From Lachnoclostridium sp. UBA3775 (GTDB lineage Bacteria; Bacillota; Clostridia; Lachnospirales; Lachnospiraceae): a stretch of 14,577 nucleotides of DNA. Made by a program: the position numbers and the translations under genes. A model generated the notes under the pieces. That model saw nothing but the letters and a program-made list of their open reading frames with translations, was not told the DNA's origin and did no database searches. This document shows positions 1 to 7,675 of the stretch, one piece after another; position 1 is the first letter of the stretch, and every line of letters starts with the position of its first letter. Location of the stretch: assembly GCA_002369525.1 (NCBI GenBank), contig DFFN01000017.1, positions 11,854 to 26,430 on the forward strand. The letters run 5' to 3'.

Positions 1-2
1 CG

Positions 3-1331
3 GAGATCACAGAACCCGGAGGCTTTAAGACGAGGCCCGGAAAGAAAAAGGAGGATTCTCCTTCCTTAAGGCTCATGGCATATCCTTACTGCGCCGTGGC
101 ATTGCTTACGATATTCATCGGCATAGGACCGCTGAAGAATGCCTTTTTCGGTATGAACGGCAATACGGCCGCAAACAAAACGGGCAAGGAGTCCTCTTCG
201 TCTTCGGAATCTTCCATGGATGACGAGGCGCCTGCGGAAGCGGTAAAGACCGATATCGGCCTCAGGATAAGCTCGGCCGTATATGACGTGGACAATGATG
301 AGGTCGTGTATTATTACGACTTTGATATGAGCAAGGTCAGCTATCCCCTTTCGGTCTATGCAAAGATCACCGACGGGGATGACTCACAGGCTAAGCCCAA
401 GGCGGATCCGGATGTATGGGATGGCTCAAGAGCAGGCTTTCCGTACAGCATTGACGTATCGGAGCTTGACGGCGACATGACCCTTGCGCTTCGCATAGAG
501 TTCGAAAAGGACGGCATTAAGTATTATTCGACGGCGGAAAAGGGCGTGAGTGTTTCGGCAGGTACAACGCCTACACCGACACCGACAGAAATACCGGATG
601 AAGGCGGAGAAAAAGCAGACGATGCTTTCCCCATCCTCTCAAATCTCGAGCCCAACGGACCGGCACCGTTATTGGATTTTGAAAACGGCGGGTTTGCGCG
701 CGGAGCGGACGGCGAAGTTATCAGGGCGGCATATAACGAGGAATATATCAGGGTCAACGGCAACAATGACTATTTATATGCAGGTACGGCTTACACTTCG
801 GTGGGCATAACCGCTACCAATGTGCCGGGCGCAAGCTATGACCTTGCAAGCAATACTCTCACCCTGAATAATTACACCGGCGATATGCTGAACGTTAACC
901 TGATGGGCAACGGTTTCACTATTGAGCTGATAGGCGAAAACAGGCTTGACTGCCTGGTTGTCTGGGGCTGGATGTATGGCGGCAGCGTGAAATTTACCGG
1001 AAACGGCAGCCTGACGATAGCGAATGACGATCCCGGGGTCAACAACGGTTTCGGAATCTTCCTTAATGCCGAAGGCAGCCAGAGCTGCATCATGGTCGAC
1101 AGTGACGTAACGCTTGATGTTTCCGGCGTTGAAGGTGCACTGCTGGTTTACGGCACGACCATGGAAAAGGCGGTTTATTATCTTAAGCCCCTTGCGCTCT
1201 CGGAGGGCACGAGAATGGGTTCGGATCCCTACAGCGACCCGAGCGTATGTCCCGACAATGAGGATATTTACAACTATACCATTGTTGATGAGGATGAAAT
1301 GCCCGTAAAGCATGTGCGCTTTGCAAAATAA
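3..1331 (+). CDS. Membrane-anchored surface protein, C-terminal part (5' end outside window)
   Basis: The reading frame is open from base 3 and no stop separates the window edge from the ATG at 75, so this is the C-terminal part of a longer protein rather than a gene starting at 75; no good ribosome site precedes that ATG. Visible order: a Lys/Arg-rich stretch (bases 3-74), one hydrophobic segment (about bases 78-140), a Ser/Glu-rich spacer, a beta-type domain with alternating Tyr/Val/Asp, a TTPTPTPTE linker (about bases 564-590), then a second domain holding SYDLASNTLTLNNY and further short Asn/Gly/Thr-rich strands like those of beta-helical surface repeats in Firmicutes. The charge pattern suggests the N-terminus is cytoplasmic and the two C-terminal domains are outside the cell. 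No catalytic motif is visible. The next gene begins 18 bases after the stop, so the two are probably cotranscribed. The function is not recognised; a cell-surface or carbohydrate-associated role is inferred from architecture only. Confidence 0.75.
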   Translation, partial: EITEPGGFKTRPGKKKEDSPSLRLMAYPYCAVALLTIFIGIGPLKNAFFGMNGNTAANKTGKESSSSSESSMDDEAPAEAVKTDIGLRISSAVYDVDNDEVVYYYDFDMSKVSYPLSVYAKITDGDDSQAKPKADPDVWDGSRAGFPYSIDVSELDGDMTLALRIEFEKDGIKYYSTAEKGVSVSAGTTPTPTPTEIPDEGGEKADDAFPILSNLEPNGPAPLLDFENGGFARGADGEVIRAAYNEEYIRVNGNNDYLYAGTAYTSVGITATNVPGASYDLASNTLTLNNYTGDMLNVNLMGNGFTIELIGENRLDCLVVWGWMYGGSVKFTGNGSLTIANDDPGVNNGFGIFLNAEGSQSCIMVDSDVTLDVSGVEGALLVYGTTMEKAVYYLKPLALSEGTRMGSDPYSDPSVCPDNEDIYNYTIVDEDEMPVKHVRFAK

Positions 1332-1349
1332 AATTAGGGACGGCACCTG

Positions 1350-3053
1350 ATGAAAAAAAGAAGTGCGACAATTTTAGCTGCATATCTTATGGCAGGCTCT
1401 CTGCTTGAGTTTGCCGCATTTAAGCTTGAAAAGGGATGGTCGGTAACCGCCGCATGGCTGTGGCTGTTTACCGGCCTTGCCGTTTTGGGCTTTTTTGTCT
1501 TTGAGAGCCTGTATATGCTTGCGGGGGACATAAAAGAAAAACGCTTCACCCTCGTTTTTCTTTTCGCGGCGCTCAACGCCCTGTTACTTTTTTTCATCGG
1601 GAACATCTCGTTTTCGGATGTCAATGCAGACGCCTGCCAGCAGCTCGCGGCAGGCCTAGATTCATTTAAGAAGGCGGACCTGAATTACACAGGGAAGGCC
1701 TTTCTTGGTTATCCGAACAGACAGTATGTTTTGGCTGCCCTGCCGGCTTTATTGTTCGGCAGGAAAATATGGACACTGCAGGCCGGCTTCGGGCTTCTTT
1801 TCATTATTGCGGTCAACCTGCTTGTAAATGAGCTGAGGCGGTATCTGAGGGAAAAGGAGCTCAGGGAGGAATATGCCTATGTTGCCGGCTTTGCCTTTCC
1901 TGTTTTCCCTTTTATCACGGAATATTACATGAATTTTGAGCAGGCGTTTACGCCGGTTGCGCTTTCGGCTGTGCTTTGCGCGCTTTACCTCCGCCTGTGC
2001 CGGAAGCCGGATGTCTTTACCTTTGTCGCACTTTCGTGGACGGGCTGTTTCCTTTCGGGCTCCTACACTCCGGCGCTTGCTCTTCTCGGGCTTTTTGCCC
2101 TCTTTCTGATACTTCGCATCATTTACTATCTTCTTAATGGCACCCCTTTCCTTTCGGAACTTCCCCTGCTTTGCACAGGTCTTATCATAAATGCAGGCTG
2201 CTTCTTTATTGCAGGCTTTAAATCGAGAGCCGACAGGGTAGGAGAGACCAGGGAAAAAGGAAAAATCCTTAAAACGGCTTTTGATGCATGGAAGGATTTT
2301 TTCGGCGATAAAAATGTCGCCTTTTTCGGCGTTTTCGGAGCCGTAGTTATCATATACATGCTGCTTTCCCTGCTTTTAAGGCTGAAAATATATGATTTTG
2401 CCGTTTCCGTATGGGTGCTGGGAGTGGTCTTTGCTTCCGAATACATGAAGGGCTATACCTCCTACGATAAAGCCTGGATGCTTCAAAGAAACATGATAGT
2501 GATTCCGGTACTGATCACTTCGGTTTTTACTGCCTTTGTGAGATTTCTCAAAAAACACGGGATCGAAATAAAGCAATTTGTGCTCTGGACCGTTATTGCG
2601 GCCTTCCTTTTCATAGGAATCGGGAATTTCATGAAACCCCACCGTTCCTTTGCCTACTTTAAATATGTTCAGCCCATGAAATATCTGATTTCAGATATTT
2701 ATGACAGCCTTGAGGAATACGGACTGAAGGGAAACGACAGCTTTGCGGTTGTGATGTATACCGATAACTCACTGCAGTCTAACCTCCGTGACTATGCAAG
2801 CTTCTTTTTCCCGAATGCGAAGATATATTCCGAAAGCGGCAACGCCTTTGACGAAAACATACAGGTCTCCTATGAGGAAGGCTTTGTGGTTTTTGCCTTT
2901 GCCGAGGATGAGCGGCTTTCGGAGCTTGAAGCGCCGGCATATGAATGCTCTGCGTTTGACGCACTGACTGCCGCGCCTCAAAAATACAGTGAGCATAAGA
3001 ATATCAGATATGACCGGAAAAATTCATGGTACCGGAAAGTTTTTAAAAAGTGA
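1350..3053 (+). CDS. Polytopic membrane protein, GT-C glycosyltransferase-like
   Basis: This 567-residue protein has about 10-13 hydrophobic segments spread over residues 7-426 (clear ones near 7-24, 33-56, 66-86, 143-161, 240-262, 271-290, 323-345, 381-398 and 409-426), then a soluble tail of about 130 residues. A loop after the third segment holds the acidic motif SFSDVNADA (residues 87-95) and the later GYPNRQY (120-126). An acidic first extracytoplasmic loop followed by alternating helices is the layout of GT-C fold enzymes that use lipid-linked sugars. That assignment is from layout; no diagnostic motif was found. AGGGA at 1336-1340 lies 9 bases before the ATG. Close coupling to the upstream surface-protein gene suggests the pair may build or decorate an envelope component. 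No convincing terminator follows. Alternatives are a general membrane protein of unknown function or another polymer-assembly protein. Confidence 0.65.
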   Translation: MKKRSATILAAYLMAGSLLEFAAFKLEKGWSVTAAWLWLFTGLAVLGFFVFESLYMLAGDIKEKRFTLVFLFAALNALLLFFIGNISFSDVNADACQQLAAGLDSFKKADLNYTGKAFLGYPNRQYVLAALPALLFGRKIWTLQAGFGLLFIIAVNLLVNELRRYLREKELREEYAYVAGFAFPVFPFITEYYMNFEQAFTPVALSAVLCALYLRLCRKPDVFTFVALSWTGCFLSGSYTPALALLGLFALFLILRIIYYLLNGTPFLSELPLLCTGLIINAGCFFIAGFKSRADRVGETREKGKILKTAFDAWKDFFGDKNVAFFGVFGAVVIIYMLLSLLLRLKIYDFAVSVWVLGVVFASEYMKGYTSYDKAWMLQRNMIVIPVLITSVFTAFVRFLKKHGIEIKQFVLWTVIAAFLFIGIGNFMKPHRSFAYFKYVQPMKYLISDIYDSLEEYGLKGNDSFAVVMYTDNSLQSNLRDYASFFFPNAKIYSESGNAFDENIQVSYEEGFVVFAFAEDERLSELEAPAYECSAFDALTAAPQKYSEHKNIRYDRKNSWYRKVFKK

Positions 3054-3078
3054 CGCACTTAACTGTCCGAGGCTTTTT

Positions 3079-3121
3079 GTCGCCTGTGAAGCGACCAAAT
3101 GTTTTGTAAAACTGCTATACT
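3079..3121 (+). promoter_or_regulatory. Probable extended -10 promoter of the vWA gene, with a small dyad at the -35 position
   Basis: TGCTATACT at 3113-3121 is an extended -10 (TGn followed by TATACT). No good -35 lies 17 bases upstream, which fits extended -10 promoters. The expected -35 zone is part of a 5-bp inverted repeat (GTCGC 3079-3083, GCGAC 3091-3095, 7-base loop), which could be a weak operator or the stem of a poor terminator for the gene before; it has no T-run. The ribosome site AGGAGG is at 3145-3150, 8 bases before the ATG at 3159. Confidence 0.5.
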
Positions 3122-3158
3122 TGTCTCATAAAGAAAAAACAAACAGGAGGCAGGTACC

Positions 3159-3857
3159 ATGAAGAAAAACGCAGAAAAAAACATTGAAAAGAAAAATCTG
3201 ACAGAGGTTGTTTTCATCCTCGACCGCAGCGGCTCCATGAGCGGGCTTGAAGCAGATACCATCGGAGGCTATAACTCGATGATGGAGAAGCAGAAAAAGG
3301 AAGCCGGAGAGCTCTATGTCTCAACAGTGCTTTTTGATGACAGGATCGAGGTGCTGTACGACAGACAGACTCCCGACAACATCGGAAGGATGACCGATAA
3401 GGAATACTATGTAAGGGGATGCACGGCACTGCTTGATGCCGTCGGACGTTCGATACGGCATATCTCGAATGTGCACAAGTACGCGAGGCCGGAGGACAGA
3501 CCGGAAAAAACCCTCTTCATCATCACCACTGACGGCATGGAAAATGCCAGCAGGGAATATTCCTACGATAAGGTAAGAAAGATGATAGAGGACAAGCAGA
3601 AGGAATTCGGATGGGAATTCATTTTCCTCGGCGCGAATATCGACGCGGTGGCAGAGGCCGGAAGGTTCGGCATAAAGGCTGACCATGCCGTGCGCTATGA
3701 GTGCGATTCTGCGGGAACGCAGCTTAATTTCAGGGCCATGGGCAGCATGCTGACAAAGGCCAGAAAGGCTGAATCGAGTAAGGATATGGCAATGGCCTTC
3801 GCGTGCTGCGATGAGCTTGCCGAAATCCGCGAGGACTATGAAAACCGTAAAAAGTAG
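3159..3857 (+). CDS. von Willebrand factor A (VWA) domain protein
   Basis: This 232-residue soluble protein has no signal peptide or membrane segment and is nearly all one VWA fold. The metal-ion-dependent adhesion site is complete: DRSGS (D22, S24, S26), a threonine in GCTALLD (T89) and the aspartate in TTDGMEN (D125). Such sites bind a divalent metal and mediate protein-protein contacts; bacterial cytoplasmic VWA proteins often work with ATPases, kinases or chelatases, none of which is next door here. It starts at an ATG 8 bases after a perfect AGGAGG. The next gene begins 14 bases after its stop, so the two almost certainly form an operon and the small DNA-binding-like neighbour is the likely partner or regulator. 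The family assignment is strong; the biological role is not known from the sequence. Confidence 0.9.
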   Translation: MKKNAEKNIEKKNLTEVVFILDRSGSMSGLEADTIGGYNSMMEKQKKEAGELYVSTVLFDDRIEVLYDRQTPDNIGRMTDKEYYVRGCTALLDAVGRSIRHISNVHKYARPEDRPEKTLFIITTDGMENASREYSYDKVRKMIEDKQKEFGWEFIFLGANIDAVAEAGRFGIKADHAVRYECDSAGTQLNFRAMGSMLTKARKAESSKDMAMAFACCDELAEIREDYENRKK

Positions 3858-3871
3858 ATCGAGGTGGGAAT

Positions 3872-4531
3872 TTGTTTTTCAGACGTAAACAAACAGACAA
3901 ACAGGAGCTTAATGCCCGCATAGATGCCTATCTGGCCGAAAATTACATCGCTTTTGAATCATTTAATGCGGCCGTGGCTTATCCGGGAACGCCTTTCTTT
4001 GGAGCTGCGGCAGCGATTGAGGAAGCGTCGGCGGAACCGGCAGCGGATATGGAAGCGGATATGGAAGCGGATGCAGCGGAGTGTGCCGACGAGTCAAAGG
4101 ACGCTGCCCACAAGCCCGGCAGTGCCTTTGCCATGCCATTTATGAGGGAAAAGAAAAGCAAGCGCTCGCTTGATGAGGTGATTTCGGAGGTCTCGGAAAG
4201 CTGGCAGGAGAGCCTTTTCCGTCTGATAGACGAAAAAGGATACTCGGATACCGAAGTGTACAAAAGGGCGGGGATAGACCGCAAGCTGTTTTCCAAAATA
4301 CGCTGCAGCAGGGATTACAGGCCGAAAAAGAATACGGCCATCGCCTTTGCCATCGCGCTCAGACTGAATCTCGACGAAACAAAGGACTTTTTGATGAGGG
4401 CAGGCTTTGCCCTCTCAAAGTCGTCGCGTTTCGATCTGATCATACAGTTTTTCATTGAGAACGGGATTTACGACCTTATCACGATAGAAACCGCATTGTA
4501 CGATCATAATGAGCAGGCACTGAGCTCTTAA
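3872..4531 (+). CDS. Helix-turn-helix-like protein paired with the VWA gene, TTG start
   Basis: The start is TTG at 3872, supported by GAGGTGG at 3861-3867; the frame runs straight into a conserved-looking N-terminus. The 219-residue protein has three parts: a basic N-terminal helix (residues 1-25), a low-complexity acidic and alanine-rich middle (about 45-80, with a DMEADMEAD repeat), and a compact C-terminal domain (about 105-215). The latter contains YSDTEVYKRAGIDRKLFSKI, then a basic stretch and NTAIAFAIALRLNLDET, a pattern like Xre-type helix-turn-helix proteins that recognise a site and then pack a helical bundle. I have a general impression that similar C-terminal domains sit beside VWA genes in other Firmicutes, which is recall and not tested here. 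The role is inferred to be a regulator or adaptor for the VWA protein. DNA binding is not proven: the putative recognition helix is not a textbook match. Confidence 0.7.
   Translation: MFFRRKQTDKQELNARIDAYLAENYIAFESFNAAVAYPGTPFFGAAAAIEEASAEPAADMEADMEADAAECADESKDAAHKPGSAFAMPFMREKKSKRSLDEVISEVSESWQESLFRLIDEKGYSDTEVYKRAGIDRKLFSKIRCSRDYRPKKNTAIAFAIALRLNLDETKDFLMRAGFALSKSSRFDLIIQFFIENGIYDLITIETALYDHNEQALSS
4043..4073 (+). repeat. In-frame 12-base tandem repeat in the acidic linker
   Basis: GCGGATATGGAA occurs twice head to tail (4043-4054 and 4055-4066), followed by a partial third copy to 4073. The unit is a multiple of three, so changes in copy number add or remove four residues (DMEA) of the acidic linker of the HTH-like protein without breaking the frame. 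Confidence 0.8.
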
Positions 4532-4556
4532 GAGCTTCAGGTAGGTGCAAATTTAT

Positions 4557-4585
4557 GTAAATTGACATGAAATGTGTCATTTTAC
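4557..4585. promoter_or_regulatory. 29-base imperfect palindrome, candidate operator
   Basis: Arms GTAAATTGACA (4557-4567) and TGTCATTTTAC (4575-4585) are complementary at 10 of 11 positions around a 7-base centre. It lies 25 bases downstream of the HTH-like gene's stop and about 30 bases upstream of the -35 of the EAL gene. There is no T-run after it, so it does not look like a terminator; the length and symmetry suit a dimeric repressor or activator site. Which protein binds it is unknown; the adjacent HTH-like protein is one candidate. Confidence 0.5.
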
Positions 4586-4614
4586 CCTAAAATAACATCA
4601 AAAACCATCATTTC

Positions 4615-4643
4615 TTGCTATTATATGCTGTTTATGATATGAT
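4615..4643 (+). promoter_or_regulatory. Probable sigma-A promoter of the PAS-GGDEF-EAL gene
   Basis: TTGCTA (4615-4620) and TATGAT (4638-4643) are separated by exactly 17 bases, in AT-rich DNA. A start of transcription near 4650 would give a leader of about 25 bases with AGGGGA (4664-4669) placed 6 bases before the ATG at 4676. Confidence 0.6.
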
Positions 4644-4675
4644 AATATAGTATTAATGTATGCAGGGGATACGGG

Positions 4676-7675
4676 ATGAAAAAATATGAATACAGTAAAA
4701 CCGAGAAAGCCGTAATGGAGAAAAGCGCAGTACCTTTTGCCGTTTATCAGTTCATAGATAAGAAGGTCACTACTGTGCTTGTTTCCGACGGCTTTGTTGA
4801 GCTTATGGGCTTTGAAAGCAGGGAGGATGCTGTGTGGATGATGGACAATGACATGTATCATGATTCCCATCCGGACGACATTGCCCGGATTGCCGACGAC
4901 GCTCTGCGGTTCGCACTCGGGGAAGCGGAATATAATGTCGTATACCGCAGCAAAAAAAATAACGGTACTCCGGATGAACCGTATCACATCATCCATGCCT
5001 TCGGCAGGCACATATATCCGAGAAAAAATGTCAGGCTGGCAATGGTCTGGTATGTGGATGAGGGTGAATTTATCGGCGAAGGCAGTCTGAAGCCGGATTC
5101 GATTTCAAAAAATTTCAGCTTTTCCCTTAATGTTTCCTCACTGCTTCAAAAGAGCAACTATGATTTCCTGACCGGAATATCAAATATGGACCATTTCTTT
5201 GAGCTTGCCGGCTTCAGCAAGGCAAGGGCGGCTTCTGCCGGCAAGGAGGTGGTTGTCGGTTTTGCGAACATAAACGGCATGAAATTCTATAACCGCAGGT
5301 TCGGTTTTGCAGGCGGCGACAAGCTGCTCCGCGATTTTGCGAACCTTCTTATCCGCCATTTCGGCAGCGAGAACTGCTGCAGGCTCGGACAGGACAATTT
5401 CGCATTCCTGGCTTTTTCGGAGGATGCGGAAAAAAGGATATATGCGCTGTTTAAGGATTTTGACAGAACCGCAGGGGAAATGAATGTTTCCGTCAGAATC
5501 GGTCTTTATCCCGACAGCATGGGAGCTGCGGAGATAAGCATTGCCTGTGACAGGGCAAAATATGCATGTAACAGGCTCAGGAATTCCAATAAAAACAATT
5601 TCATATATTTCGATAAAGAAATGCTCGCCTATGAAACCAACCGCCAGTACATAATCGACAATCTTGACCGTGCGATCAAGGAAGGCTGGATACAGGCCTA
5701 CTATCAGCCCATAGTCCGCGCCGCAAACGGCAGGGTCTGCGATGAAGAGGCACTTGCAAGATGGATAGATCCGGTCAAGGGCATGCTTTCGCCCGCGCAG
5801 TTCATACCCATACTTGAAGACTCCAAGCTGATATACAAGGTTGACCTTCATATGGTAGACATGATACTTGATAAAATGAAGAAGCAGAAGGCGCGCGGCA
5901 TATATGTCGTTCCGATCTCCGTGAACCTCTCGAGGACAGACTTTGATGCCTGCGACATAGTTTACGAGATCACTAAGCGTGTCGACATGGCGGGCATAGG
6001 CCGTGAAATGCTGACGATAGAGATCACAGAAAGCGTTGTCGGCACTGACTTTGACTTTATCAAGGAACAGGTTGAAAAATTCCAGGACCTTGGATTTAAG
6101 GTATGGATGGATGATTTCGGCAGCGGCTATTCGTCTCTTGACGTGCTTCAGAGCATACATTTCGACCTTATAAAGCTCGACATGCGTTTTATGCAGCAGT
6201 TCGAAAACGAAAACAGCAAGGTCATACTGACCGAGCTGATGAAAATGGCTCTGGGCCTCGGGCTTGAAACAGTGTGTGAGGGCGTGGAGACAAAGGAACA
6301 GGTGGATTTCCTTGCCGAAATAGGCTGTACAAAGCTTCAGGGCTACTATTACACCAAGCCGATTTCCTTCGACCAGATAATGAAAAGATATCTTGCCGGT
6401 GTACAGATCGGTTTTGAAAATCCGGCGGAATCGGATTACTACGGTTCGATCGGCCGAATCAATCTTTATGACATGGCAGTCATCGCAAATGACGATCCCG
6501 AGGCTTTCGACCGGTATTTCAATATGCTTCCGATGGCCGTTATAGAGACCGATGAAAAAACGCTTGGTATCGTTAGATGCAACCATTCCTACAGGGAATT
6601 CCTGAAAAGAAGCTTCGGAGGAAGCGAAGCGGAAAAGAAGCTGTCCTATGAAGCATTCGATAACAGTCTGAGCCCGGGCTTTGCAAATGCCCTTAAAAAA
6701 ATCCATGACGGTGACGACAGGGCATTTATTGAAGAAAAAATCAACAGGGACTCCGTTATACATGCATTTGCCCGCCGTATTGCGATAAATCCCGTAAACG
6801 GAGTAGTCGCATGCGCCATAGTTGTGTTCGGCATTACAAAGGAAAACAACAGGAGCATAAGCTATGCGGACATGGCCAACAGCCTTTCCTCCGATTATAT
6901 TTACCTTTACTATGTGAATCTTGAAACCGAGGAATTTGTGGAATACAGGTCCGATCCGGAAAGCACTGATCTTGCCGCAGAACGTCACGGAGGCGATTTC
7001 TTTGCGGAAAGCCTAAAGGATGCACGGGTTGTGGTATGTGCCGAGGATGCCGACAGATTCATAGCATCGTTTACAAGGGAAAATATTTTAAATACCATTA
7101 ATGAGCACGGCGCTTATACCATTACCTACCGCATTAAGATAAACGGCAATAAGTGTATGTATGTCAGCATGAAGGCCGTTAAGATGAGCTCGGATGACAA
7201 TTATCTGATCATAGGCGTTAACAATGTTGATGCTTATATGCGCCAGCAGGAGGCTATGGAAAGAATGAGGGAAGAGCAGGTGACCTATGCGCGTATCAGC
7301 GCTCTCACCGGAAATTATGTCTGTGTCTATATTGTCGATCCCAAGACCGACGAATTCAAGGAATATGGTGCGACCTCCGTTTACGAAGGCCTCGGTCTTC
7401 CGAAGGACGGAAAAGATTTCTTCAGAAAAGCAAGGAGGGAATGCTTAAGGACGTTATATGAGGAGGATCAGGAGCTCTTCATGAATGAGTTTAAGAAACG
7501 AAATATAATGAAAACCATAAAGGAAGACGGCGTTTTCATGCTGCGTTACCGTCTGATGCTTGACGGAAAACCGACTCTGACAGGGCTTAAGGCCGCACTG
7601 GTCTATGAGAATGACGGAACAAAGCTCGTTATAGGTGTAAGCAACATAGATAAGCAGCAGAGAAAACAGCGTTGA
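4676..7675 (+). CDS. PAS-GGDEF(degenerate)-EAL cyclic-di-GMP phosphodiesterase with C-terminal sensor repeats
   Basis: The predicted role is c-di-GMP hydrolysis to pGpG in the cytoplasm. Domain order over 999 residues: PAS-like (about 15-130), GGDEF fold (about 155-315), EAL (about 325-570), a PAS-like unit (about 610-720), then two related sensor repeats (about 730-852 and 868-992) each ending in IGVNNVD or IGVSNID. The cyclase signature is GQDNF (238-242) instead of GGDEF and the metal-site aspartate region reads FANINGMKF, so cyclase activity is unlikely; it may bind GTP as an activator, as known for some GGDEF-EAL hybrids. The EAL domain keeps EAL (358-360), NLSR (417-420), EITES (449-453), DDFGSG (479-484), K500, E535 and Q555, so phosphodiesterase activity is likely. 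No membrane segment is visible. Sensor repeats of this kind usually lie before an output domain; here two end the protein. The stop codon directly abuts that of the opposing RNA ligase gene. Confidence 0.9.
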   Translation: MKKYEYSKTEKAVMEKSAVPFAVYQFIDKKVTTVLVSDGFVELMGFESREDAVWMMDNDMYHDSHPDDIARIADDALRFALGEAEYNVVYRSKKNNGTPDEPYHIIHAFGRHIYPRKNVRLAMVWYVDEGEFIGEGSLKPDSISKNFSFSLNVSSLLQKSNYDFLTGISNMDHFFELAGFSKARAASAGKEVVVGFANINGMKFYNRRFGFAGGDKLLRDFANLLIRHFGSENCCRLGQDNFAFLAFSEDAEKRIYALFKDFDRTAGEMNVSVRIGLYPDSMGAAEISIACDRAKYACNRLRNSNKNNFIYFDKEMLAYETNRQYIIDNLDRAIKEGWIQAYYQPIVRAANGRVCDEEALARWIDPVKGMLSPAQFIPILEDSKLIYKVDLHMVDMILDKMKKQKARGIYVVPISVNLSRTDFDACDIVYEITKRVDMAGIGREMLTIEITESVVGTDFDFIKEQVEKFQDLGFKVWMDDFGSGYSSLDVLQSIHFDLIKLDMRFMQQFENENSKVILTELMKMALGLGLETVCEGVETKEQVDFLAEIGCTKLQGYYYTKPISFDQIMKRYLAGVQIGFENPAESDYYGSIGRINLYDMAVIANDDPEAFDRYFNMLPMAVIETDEKTLGIVRCNHSYREFLKRSFGGSEAEKKLSYEAFDNSLSPGFANALKKIHDGDDRAFIEEKINRDSVIHAFARRIAINPVNGVVACAIVVFGITKENNRSISYADMANSLSSDYIYLYYVNLETEEFVEYRSDPESTDLAAERHGGDFFAESLKDARVVVCAEDADRFIASFTRENILNTINEHGAYTITYRIKINGNKCMYVSMKAVKMSSDDNYLIIGVNNVDAYMRQQEAMERMREEQVTYARISALTGNYVCVYIVDPKTDEFKEYGATSVYEGLGLPKDGKDFFRKARRECLRTLYEEDQELFMNEFKKRNIMKTIKEDGVFMLRYRLMLDGKPTLTGLKAALVYENDGTKLVIGVSNIDKQQRKQR

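Noticed and set aside
75..77. ATG at 75 as the true start of the first gene
   Set aside because: The frame is open to the window edge, no good ribosome site precedes the ATG, and the membrane segment directly follows a charged in-frame stretch.
3071..3100. Terminator after the GT-C-like gene
   Set aside because: The stem is only 5 bp and no T-run follows it.
4523..4536. Perfect 14-base palindrome AGCTCTTAAGAGCT across the stop of the HTH-like gene
   Set aside because: It has no loop and no T-run, and it can be explained by coding plus chance; too little to call it a site.
5180..6988. 602-codon open frame on the minus strand opposite the EAL gene
   Set aside because: It mirrors the strongly supported PAS-GGDEF-EAL coding frame, has no ribosome site or recognisable motif, and arises from codon bias.
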